From Gossypium raimondii (taxonomy: Eukaryota > Streptophyta > Magnoliopsida > Malvales > Malvaceae), in assembly GCF_025698545.1 (NCBI RefSeq), contig NC_068570.1, forward strand, positions 8,990,001-9,054,000: 64,000 nucleotides of DNA, written 5' to 3'. This document shows positions 55,699-64,000 of this stretch, one piece after another. The translations under genes and the position numbers were made by a program. Numbering within the stretch: the stretch's first letter is position 1; the number at the start of each line of letters is the position of its first letter. A model generated the notes under the pieces. That model saw only the letters and a program-made list of their open reading frames with translations, was not told where the DNA came from and searched no databases.

Positions 55699-56697
55699 AG
55701 ACATTCACAAATCAAGGCAACAATGACCGTTCAACAAACAATGATCGAGGAAGAGGAAGATTTCGTGGTGGTCGTAGCCGTGGTTATGACAGAGGCAGAG
55801 GAAGGAATGATGGACAGAGGTAATACAATGAACAAGGTAACAAAAAATATGGCATAAAATGTTATCAGTGCAACAGATATGGGCATATAAAACCTGATTG
55901 CTGGTATAAGGATAAAAAAAATTAACTTTGCAGCAGAAAGTGATGAGGAAAACAAGCTTTTTATGGCTTGTATTGGTGCTAACCAAAAGCTAAATGATTT
56001 GTGGTTTGTGGACAGTGGCTGTCCGAATCATATGACAGGCACCAAATCCTTGTTCAAGGTGCTTGATGAGTCACAAAAGATAAATGTGCAACTTGGGAAC
56101 AAAAGGGAGATGCAAGTTGAAGGAAAAGGCATAGTGAAATTTTTTACTAGCCATAGAGAAGGAAAAATTTATGACAATGTTCAATTTGTTCTTGATTTAG
56201 GATACAATTTATTGAGTGTTGGACAACTAATGGCTGGTGGATATTCTGTCATATTTGATGATGATGCATGTATCATCAAAAACAAAAAGTCAGGCAAACA
56301 AGTCCATGTCCACATGACTCCAAACAAGATGTTTCAAACACGGAGAACTTTGTTCTTGTTGCAAGTGCAAAGGATGACAAGAAGCTATGACATTTGAGGT
56401 ATGGACATCTCAATATTAAAGGCTTGAAATTGCTAAGTGATAAAGGTATGGTTCTTGGACTACCAAAAATTGGCTCTCTTAATTTATGTGAGAGGTGCAT
56501 TTATGGAGCAGCAAAATGGGTCTTGCAGTAAATTGCTAGAACTTTGGAGTATGGCATTTGGTACTCAAAAACTTCAAATTTTAGATTGTGTGGGTTCACA
56601 GATAGTGATTGGGCAAGTTCTTTAGAAGATAGAAGAAGTGTATCAGCAAATGTTTTCACTTTAGGTTCAGGGGTGATCACTTGAAGTTCAGCTATTT
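55699..56697 (+). pseudogene. Copia gag knuckle, protease, GAG-pre-integrase start and RNase H end
   Basis: Resumes with an RG-rich stretch (RGRGRFRGGRSRGYDRGRGR), then the zinc knuckle CYQCNRYGHIKPDC (55861-55902). Protease follows with WFVDSGCPNHMTG (catalytic Asp in DSG) and LSVGQLM, then RYGHLNIKGLKLLSDKGMV and LPKIGSLNLCERC of the GAG-pre-integrase domain. After about 56510 the text switches to the C-terminal RNase H region (FTDSDWASSLEDRRS). Several stops. Confidence 0.85.
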
Positions 56698-56739
56698 TAA
56701 AAGTCTACTTGGTGTCTGAAACTTTGAATTAAGGAAGAG

Positions 56740-56982
56740 TGTTGAGGATTAATTCAAAGTAGTGGGTTGTTTAGTTGACCAAGTATCTCGGTAGAATCTT
56801 TGTTAGTTCTAGATTTTCAGTTTAATTGAATAAGTTGTTAGCTATTTTTGTGTTAAGATAGTTTCTTTGTAAGCCTATAAATATAGGCATTTATGTTTTA
56901 TTTTATCAATTCAGTGTTTATCGATAATATAATAACTTTGATGCATATTGTAATTGTCTTTTTCATATTTCCTTCTTCAACG
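56740..56982 (+). repeat. 3' LTR of the copia element
   Basis: Near-identical to 50034-50275 with about a dozen differences; its last base is G instead of A. It ends about 440 bp upstream of the Rab gene start codon. Confidence 0.9.
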
Positions 56983-56987
56983 GGTAG

Positions 56988-57420
56988 CATGTTATCCCCA
57001 TATTGAAATGGAGTTTTTCCTACTCTGCTAATGAATGTTTCATCAAACTTTCACAAGGAATCTAATAATAAAAAATAAAAACAATCGGAGCCCCAAAGCT
57101 AAATCTAAAGCAACTGTAAACCAACTTACTAGTCAACTGACAAAACTACCAGTCCGCGCGGTCTTCCTTAGGAGACAGCATCTGATATTTCCACTCCCGT
57201 TTTTTTGCCTTCCCATCTTCCTACACTCACTGTTTGACATTTCCCTGGAGCTAGCCATTTTCTTATCGTTACTATTTCTAACTAATAAGCTTTTTCTCTG
57301 CTTCCGTTTTGCTTTTCAAACTAAAATTTCCTTTCTTTGTCTCAATCCCCATTTCTCTTCTGAACTTCTCTGCAACTCCCTGTTTTCTGTTTGTTTCTAG
57401 GAATTCTAATCAAAGCGTTG
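56988..57420 (+). promoter_or_regulatory. Remaining promoter and 5' UTR of the Rab gene
   Basis: Only about 430 bases separate the copia element from the start codon. The part 57170-57400 is CT-rich, as in plant leader sequences, and ends in a splice acceptor-like TTTGTTTCTAG. No clear TATA box is seen. Confidence 0.4.
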
Positions 57421-58727
57421 ATGGCAAAGACGAGAAACAAGAACATACAAGCCAAGCTGGTGGGTATGTCTTTCCCTTTTCTCTTTTGGTTTTGATTTAA
57501 TGATTGCTTGTTGGGTTTAAAATAGTAAAGCTTTGGATTCAGAAAATGGTTTGGTTGGTGACTGGTTTCTTGTTTTCCATTTTCCCAGGTATTTCTTGGG
57601 GATATGGGAGCTGGGAAAACAAGCTTGGTATCGAGATTTGTCAGAGGCCAATTTTCCGATTTCCAGGTTACTTTTTCTTTCTTTCTTTTTTCTCTATTTT
57701 CAGGCTTTGTAATATCAGCAAGGTAAATGTCATTCATAAGTGTAAAAATAATGTAGGAATCGACAATCGGAGCAGCCTTCTTCACTCAGGTATTGTCACT
57801 AAATGAAGCCACCATAAAGTTAGATATATGGGACACCGCAGGTCAGGAGAGATACCACAGCTTGGCTCCTATGTACTACCGTGGCGCAGCCGCTGCTGTT
57901 GTGGTCTATGATTTGACTAGCTCGGTAATTATTTGACATGTTCGTTCATTTATGCTTTGTATATTGGATGTCAATATGATCAAATGAGGGTTGGTCTTTC
58001 AGGAGTCATTTGAGCGTGCCAAAAAATGGGTTCAAGAACTGCAAAGACAAGGTAATTGACAAAAACATAAAAGATTAGCAATGGTGCTGTGAACTGATAA
58101 ATTCAAGCATGTTTAGTATTTCTTAAAATGATGTTTGATCAATGTTAGGAAATCCAAATCTGATAAAGTTCTTGGTAGCAAACAAGGTTGACTTGGAAGA
58201 AAAGAGAAAAGTGGGAAATGAGGTACATGCAATCTGATATTTGATTCAATTATGTGTTTTTCCATTTTCAATTAGTATGACGGCTGAATCACCATTGCCT
58301 AGAACAGTGAGAGGGGAAACATGTAAAATTGAAAAAGTTGAATAAGCCTTGTATATGTTGAAGCCGGTTTCAATGTTTTATGCAGGAAGGTGAGCTATAT
58401 GCCAAAGAAAATGGCTTGAATTTCCTTGAAACATCTGCAAAGACTGCACACAACGTCAATGAGCTTTTCTATGAAATAGGTAAAATACTGTATTCTATAT
58501 GCCGGTTTCTTTCATAACTTGACCAGTAATCATAAACCGTAAGACCAAATGGTTTGGAACATGAATTTAACTTGTTTTTTGAGAAATTAGTTCCCTCAAT
58601 CTGCATTAGCTTGTTTGTTATTCTCACAGCGAAGAAGTTGGCAAAAGCTGCTCCGTCTCGGCATACTGGAATGAAGTTGCATAGCAGACCGCAAGAAACG
58701 GGAAGAAGATTCTTCTGTTGCTCCTGA
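57421..58727 (+). CDS. RABF2: Rab5-type small GTPase (RABF2 group)
   Basis: Seven exons: 57421-57459, 57589-57666, 57757-57924, 58003-58051, 58149-58222, 58386-58479 and 58630-58727. They give 199 residues, the normal length. GTP-binding motifs: P-loop GDMGAGKT (17-24), DTAGQE (65-70), NKVD (123-126) and ETSAK (151-155). The N-terminus [14 protein letters not shown] and the effector segment [11 protein letters not shown] are Rab5-type. The C-terminus FFCCS gives two cysteines for geranylgeranylation, so it is a membrane-anchored RABF2-like protein and not the myristoylated ARA6 form. The family acts in endosome fusion and vacuolar trafficking. The first donor is GTGGGT; using it keeps KLVFLGD in frame. 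It differs from usual RABF2 at several otherwise fixed places ([23 protein letters not shown]), so it may be a divergent paralogue. A leader intron probably ends at the TCTAG at 57396-57400. Confidence 0.93.
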
Positions 58728-60418
58728 TCCAAGGCTAGCTGTATAACTTGTATGTAATTTGTGTCATTGACATCTGTGTTCTGAGACTGAGCATTCGGTT
58801 TTCATATGAATAAAACCTGGCTGTTATGTTGAGTTAATTACTAAGATCTATGCAATTGCCTTTGATTACTAAGCTGCACCCTGGCCTAATTCACATTGAT
58901 GAATATCTGCTGTATGTTCAATGCTCAAACACAAAAGCTTTTATTGTCAATTTCAAATGCATTCCTTTTATGGAAGAGCTGATCATGGAACTCGAAATGA
59001 ATAATGGGTTAATGCAAAGATACGAATTTGGTTACTGAATTGTTAGGCCGGCAGTGCAGTCTATATATCAAAAGTTTTATACAAGGAACCTTCTCTGCCT
59101 TCATTATTAAAATTCTTTGCATGTATCAGACACTCAAGCCCAAACCTCAGTAACATCAGATTATTCCATTTACAAGTAAAATGGATTAAGTTAAAGCAAA
59201 GGTAAGTTAGAAGCAAAATTAGGAGGTATAACATTTATAATTATTGCTGGGAGTGGAGCCATTTGTCCTGGAAATATATATTTCGGATGTTCATACAGAA
59301 ATGGGTTTAGTGCTTCCAAAACTCCAACAAAGCACATCGCATAGGCTTGTCGATTTGTGGAAACATATATTGAACATTATCAGATTCGTCTGTCACGTAT
59401 CTAGAGTGGATACGCAAGATAGATCCTAGTCATGAAAGAACATTTACCCGAGTGTCGGCCTTGGAACCTTTTTCCCTTCATCCATCATTTTGCTTCTAAT
59501 AAATATAAATTCAAAAATTAACATCCATAGGAGAGGGCAATGGTAATAAATCTGGATTTTGCATTTCCAAGGGGATCATGCAACTTATGTCCCACCCTTC
59601 CACACCAAAATCTGCAATGAACCCCTCCTGTTGCTCTACTTTAAATCAAATATTCTTGTCACTTTCCAAGTTTAATTGATATCCTCATTGCCACTAACTG
59701 ATTCATACTAGTATATTTCAAGCATGGTTGCGGCTCCTAGGTTAAAATTTCCATCTTGGTAGGTCCCATTCCATTTATTATATAAGGTTGGACTGCTATA
59801 TATTTTGGCCTAATAAATGGGTTTACATATAGATAGATATGTTGCTGCTCACTGGTATAATTTGTAAGACATAAGGATTGTTGTCGTTTTCATTTTAAGG
59901 CTAGAGTGCCTTACACACTAATCTATGATTAATAAATCCAGTCAGTCAGTTCAGACAACTGAAGCTTCTTACCCTATACATGGAGCTCATAAAAATTTAA
60001 AATCAAGTTCACCTCTCTTTTAATATTGTGGATAAAAACCCTTGCAGATGACGATTTTGTGTTTTGGCTTTTAATGCATTGAAATCACCATTCGAGGCCA
60101 CTCAAAAATAGAGATTTTCTTTTCTTTTTTCTTTATCTTCTTTTGGCTTTTTAGTTTCTACTGCATTTTTTGTACTGTTTGTCTGTTTCCAATATCACAT
60201 GCATTATTTAATTTCCCCGAAAAACCAAAACCAGAGCAGAAAACTTTACTTTTGTGCTGTCAAACAACGTTGCAAAAACATCAAACCACAGTCACAACAA
60301 GCAAATGAATCCAGCAAAGCAAAAAACACAAACAAAAACCTAGGAATTCCAGTTAGCAATGGGGGGCGTGGCCTTGGTGGCTGAGCCATTGCCACGCTTG
60401 CCAAAACATACGTTGTTA
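58728..60418. other. Gap between the Rab gene and the 60.6 kb gene
   Basis: The first 100 bases are the likely Rab 3' UTR (AATAAA at 58808-58813). The remainder is AT-rich with no recognised exon or repeat boundary. Confidence 0.4.
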
Positions 60419-60421
60419 GAA

Positions 60422-60499
60422 ACATTGGGAAATTATATTCACCAACAGTTAAAACGAAAAACATTGGGAAATTATATTCACCAACAGTTAAAACGAAAA
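60422..60499. repeat. Two perfect copies of a 39 bp unit
   Basis: The unit beginning ACATTGGGAAATTATATTCA is at 60422 and again at 60461, in the probable 3' UTR of the minus-strand gene. A recent tandem duplication. Confidence 0.85.
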
Positions 60500-60558
60500 A
60501 AAGGGGGCATAAAGATTAAAATACTAAAGGTTTCACTGTTGCTTAGCTGGTATGGGTA

Positions 60559-61386
60559 TCACCATGAAGGTGAAGTGCAGGGAGAACCTGATGAAGATGA
60601 TGAAAGACCATTATTACAATTGGATTCGCTAGCCGAAGTGGCTAAAGACCCAACATCTCTAAGAGAGACAGAACATGCCTGTGCTGGGAGCTTCTTCATT
60701 GGACTCAATGGAGGTGTCATTGGGGGTGAGTAAATTCTAAACTGACCCTTCTCATCATCCCCTGATGAACCACTTTTTTCTAAACGTGAAGGCGATGTAT
60801 CCGGCGTCTCGAACGGAGTGTCCGGCTCCGGCCTGCTGCCTGCATCGTTGTCGTAAATGGGATTCGAAATATAAACTAAATTCTCTTTACAAATTGTAGC
60901 ACTCTCGGGGCTCACTTGAACTGAGATTTCCTCAACAGGGTTAGGGGAGGCCGCAAAGGATGTTGATGGAGATGTGGGAGGCAATATTCCAAATTGGTCA
61001 GCCCTTGTGTTTGATTCTCGGGAATGGATTTGAACGACATGATGGAGGAAAGTGACATGATTATCGTTTTCAACCTTGTTAGGGAGTGCTGATGAGAAGA
61101 GGAAGTCCCTAGGTGCATGAAGAACTCCTTGTGCATAGAAGCTACTAAGGGGACTGGTTGATTCAGGGAAGGAAGAAGTAGTAACGGTGGGGGTGGTGGC
61201 AACCGTTGTTGTGTCGGTAACGGTGGAGCCAGAGGTGGGGGAGTGTTTGAGGTGACGGCGGCGGCGGCGGAGTAAGAGAGAGCAATAGAGCTCGGCTAGC
61301 AACACTAGGATAAGAGCTAAAACAAAGGCAAGGGTGACCACCATTACTAGTGTTGCACCCATGATTACTTTGGATGCCCCCTTCAT
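60559..61386 (-). CDS. Single-pass membrane protein of unknown function, 275 residues
   Basis: Intronless. Start at the ATG at 61384-61386 (MKGASKVIMGATLVMVV); the longer reading to 61404 begins with GTG and is rejected. Residues about 8-38 are one strongly hydrophobic segment followed by LLRRRRRHLK, which predicts an N-out signal anchor with a long cytosolic tail. The tail is rich in Ser, Thr and Pro (low-complexity TDTTTVATTPTVTTSS) with conserved-looking islands RDFLFSSALPNKVE, ENLVYISNPIYDND, PFETPDTSPSRLE, FRIYSPPMTPPLSPMKKLP and a Ser-rich end. I recognise the layout as that of plant-only membrane proteins without assigned function; no enzyme domain is visible. SP and TP dipeptides suggest phosphorylation. 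Confidence 0.8.
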   Translation of the reverse strand: MKGASKVIMGATLVMVVTLAFVLALILVLLAELYCSLLLRRRRRHLKHSPTSGSTVTDTTTVATTPTVTTSSFPESTSPLSSFYAQGVLHAPRDFLFSSALPNKVENDNHVTFLHHVVQIHSRESNTRADQFGILPPTSPSTSFAASPNPVEEISVQVSPESATICKENLVYISNPIYDNDAGSRPEPDTPFETPDTSPSRLEKSGSSGDDEKGQFRIYSPPMTPPLSPMKKLPAQACSVSLRDVGSLATSASESNCNNGLSSSSSGSPCTSPSW

Positions 61387-62400
61387 TGTTTGATTACTTT
61401 TCACTCACTGTCTGGATGGAGGGAAAGAGGGACAGTAATTAAAGGGAGGACAAGAAAAGCTTATTTTGGCGGGAAACAGAAGAGTCCTTTAACTCAGACA
61501 AGGAAAGTGGATTGGGGGAGGGGGGGGGGGGGAATCTTTGTGAGACTCAGGACCTTGGGAATGTAGAGGAAGCTTTAGAGGGGTGTGGTAAAAGTTACAC
61601 AAAAACCCTCTCACATATTTTGAATTTTATTTTATGAAAAATGAACAAATTAGATGATGTAGGTCTCATCTATTAAAATTTGATATTTATATATAAAATA
61701 TAAAGATAAATTTAACACTCAACCTTTACACATCTATTCAATTCAACCCTTACTTTTTTATAAAAGGTAAATTAATTTTTTAAAACTAATAAGGTTAAAT
61801 GGTAAAAACACCTTAGAAACAAATTTTTTAAAATTAATTAAACCCTTTTAAAATTTAAATTTATTTAAAATTATAAACAAAATTGTATTAAAAAGTGCTT
61901 AAAAATAACAATTCAGGCCTAATAAAAGAGTAAGGGTGAAATTTAAAAAATTCTTATAACCATTAGATTTTAATAGATCAGTATTGTTATTTTTTAATAA
62001 AAAATTATAATTTTAAAATTTTATAACTCTTTTTGGATAAATTTTGTTTATAATTTTACGATTTTTAAAAGACTCAATTGATTTTTATTTAAATTGTTAT
62101 TTAAGATTTTTTGACCCAGAGAGTAGAGGTTACCATTATATGTTATAAAAAAACTATTTTGGTCCTTCAGTGGTAGTTTAAGCAAGAGGGTTCGGGATGG
62201 TCTCTGCCTAAAAAGTAAAAACAGTATGATGGGCAATGGGCAATAGCAATGTCCCTTCTCAGTTTTCAGCCGTTGTGTAGATGATTGAAATATTATATAA
62301 GAAAACAAATTAAGAATGGTGTTTGTCATATAAGCAAAAAAATTGAATGTTAACTCCTCCCTTAGCAAAATTAACCATAAATGAAGTCAATGGTGGTGAC
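61387..62400. other. Upstream region of the membrane-protein gene
   Basis: Contains a long G homopolymer (about 61515-61531, C-run on the gene strand) and then AT-rich sequence with no gene. Confidence 0.4.
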
Positions 62401-62404
62401 GAGA

Positions 62405-63045
62405 TAAAAGCGTGCATGTAGAACACACAACGTGCTTTTTATCAACAAACTGTTTAACTTCACTTATTAGCTAAATGTGTGTTTTTATTTTTAATTCGTG
62501 TTTTGTCTTTACTTTTAATTATGTAATTATATGTATAATGTTAAATATATTTTAATTTTTTTAAAAAACATCATCAACTAACTACTTTGATATTTTTCTT
62601 TACTTTTTAAATCATGTTTTAATTAACAACTTTTTATTTACATAGAATAAATATGTAATTATATGATGAAAATATAATTTTCAATATCGTATTATAAGGA
62701 AAAATACATCAAAATAATTAGATGATTGTTTTAGAAAATAAAATATATTCATCGTAATGATATATATTGAGAAAACATATTTTCATTATCTAATTACATA
62801 TTTATTATTTTATCTTTGTAAATAAAAATTTATTAATTAAAAACATAAATTAAAAGTAAAAAAAACAAGAAATAATATATTAAAATAATTAGTTAATATT
62901 TTTAAAAATAAAATATATTTAACCTTATATATTAAAAACTGAATAAATATTTAACTTGGAATACCACATATTTAGCCAACAAACCAAACACTTTATTAAT
63001 AAAAAGAGTGTTTTGTAAAAAATCATCCTACAAGGCACACACTTG
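62405..63045. repeat. AT-rich inverted-repeat element, related to the 13.7-22.1 kb repeat
   Basis: The left half (ATATTTTAATTTTTTTAAAAA, ATGTAATTATATG, TAGCTAAATGTGTG) is inverted in the right half (TTTTTAAAAATAAAATATAT, CATATTTAGCCAACAAACC). The right edge continues with TCATCCTACAAGGCACACAC and GCCGAAAAC, similar to TCCTACATGACACGC and GGCTGAAAAC at 22124-22153. A foldback-type non-coding repeat; ends approximate. Confidence 0.5.
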
Positions 63046-63289
63046 TCTGCCGAAAACCATATATTTTTTTTAAATCGATTTTACCTCATTGTTAGTTTGA
63101 TTTTTCCAAATTTGACTCATTCCAAGATTGAACTCAAGAAATATTTTTGCCTGAGAATTTTCAAATTCAATTCATTCTAGAGCTAAACCGATTTAACTTT
63201 TAAGCCTAATTTAATATTTCACTTACAAACTTGTATGCTTAGATTTATACCTTTAACACCTAAAATGAAAAATACTTTTTTTTGGTCAA

Positions 63290-63890
63290 AATCAGGGCAT
63301 TTATCGTCGGTAACAGTGACTAATCTTGATGTTCACTAAACTAAATAATAAATTAACTAAGGCAAGTGCACCTACCAATTAATAATATAGTTATGATGAT
63401 CACAGATATCATTCCTTCGAGGACTACAATTACCAGTAATTATCACCTTTCTATTATTTAACCTAATAATTTAAAGGATTGATTAAAAATAAAATAAACT
63501 ATCTAAATTAACTAATGAATGCACCAAAGAATAAAACACAAAAACAATTAGGTATCAATCAAGTGCCAAAACAATACCTAGGTAAAAATTCATCTAAATT
63601 TCATCTATAATTCTAATCTAATTTATGCAATTTCTTTTCTTATCTCTTTGATCCGTAGAAATCCCTAATGCTAATATCTCTTTTGAGCATAAGAGCAACT
63701 AACTCTAGATTGATTAATTGAAATTTCTTTCTAATTAAAACTCCTATTATTGCATTAATTCACTATATGGATCCCCTTATTAGATTTGATCTAATCTGGT
63801 AGATTTATATCGTCCTATTTCTAAGATTGCATGTGAATCCATTCAATTATGCAAGATCTAATCACAAGAAGGGTCTATTCAACCTCAACT
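63290..63890. other. Repeat-like sequence, probably LTR-retrotransposon derived
   Basis: Contains GCAAGTGCACCTACCAATTA and TATCATTCCTTCGAGGACTA. From general knowledge these are strings of a type found in plant LTR elements. No ORF. Assignment is tentative. Confidence 0.35.
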
Positions 63891-64000
63891 TGTAACACCC
63901 CAAGTCTGGCAGGTCTAAGGCTTTGGCGTATAGTAGTAAAATAGTCTGCCTGGAGAAGTGTAATCCATTTAATTTCTTATTGTGGTGTATGCATGGGGGC
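63891..64000 (+). mobile_element. Possible start of another LTR, cut by the window edge
   Basis: Begins TGTAACACCCCAAGTCTGGC, the common start of large plant LTRs (compare TGTAACACCC of LTR C on the minus strand). Only 110 bases are visible. Confidence 0.4.

Larger units (their letters stand above)
50034..56982 (+). mobile_element. Ty1-copia retrotransposon, internally deleted, with nested CACTA
   Basis: LTRs of 242-243 bp (50034-50275, 56740-56982) begin TGTTGAGGATTAATTC and end CCTTCTTCAAC. The 5 bp duplication GGTAG is at 50029-50033 and 56983-56987. The primer site TGGCATCAGAGC (50280-50291) matches initiator Met tRNA with one change, and a polypurine tract AAGGAAGAG (56731-56739) precedes the right LTR. 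Gag, protease and the first part of the GAG-pre-integrase domain remain, then the sequence jumps to the end of RNase H. Integrase and reverse transcriptase are gone. A CACTA element splits gag. Confidence 0.93.

Noticed and set aside
61387..61404. Upstream extension of the membrane-protein gene (six extra residues)
   Set aside because: The longer reading starts with GTG; the true ATG is at 61384-61386.

Overview
The window looks like nuclear DNA of a flowering plant. It is AT-rich, its genes carry GT..AG introns, and plant-only families are present (MSH7, MBF1c, AG-peptide, plant mobile domain, Rab5/RABF2). The repeat types (very large solo LTRs starting TGTAA, plant-mobile-domain MULEs, AGCGGCG-type CACTA ends) suggest Malvaceae, most likely cotton (Gossypium). 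The species is inference, since no search could be run.

Intact or near-intact host genes, left to right: the 5' part of MSH7 (minus, runs off the left edge); MBF1C (plus, 8203-8640), convergent with a seven-exon cytosolic aldehyde dehydrogenase of the ALDH2C4 type (minus, 9005-11917); an arabinogalactan peptide (minus, 29397-29603); a small GSFRCR-motif protein (plus, 34660-34905); a LEA_2 membrane protein (minus, about 36.5-38.7 kb); a second GSFRCR-motif protein (minus, 42202-42441); a seven-exon Rab5-type GTPase (plus, 57421-58727); and an intronless single-pass membrane protein of unknown function (minus, 60559-61386).

Transposable elements fill much of the rest, and many boundaries can be fixed from target-site duplications. 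They are a 744 bp foldback MULE MITE (2564-3307); two truncated LINEs (3.8-6.6 kb); a four-layer nest at 13.7-22.1 kb (foldback repeat, LINE, gag-only LTR element, solo LTR); three related 2.3-2.4 kb LTRs (16912-19225, 24421-~28088, 31482-33761); three hAT MITEs (23376-23930, 26071-27297, 40668-41126); a 3.46 kb MULE carrying a broken plant-mobile-domain gene (43607-47062); and an internally deleted Ty1-copia element (50034-56982) interrupted by a 4.6 kb CACTA element (51060-55695) that holds reticulon-like gene fragments and a second unidentified exon series.

The host genes do not form a pathway; they are ordinary neighbours in a repeat-rich euchromatic arm. Regulatory sites I can support are E2F-type sites at MSH7, heat-shock elements next to the TATA box of MBF1C, and an orphan promoter-like block (site II plus telo-box plus TATA) cut by the MULE at 43.6 kb. 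I found no tRNA, rRNA or CRISPR array.
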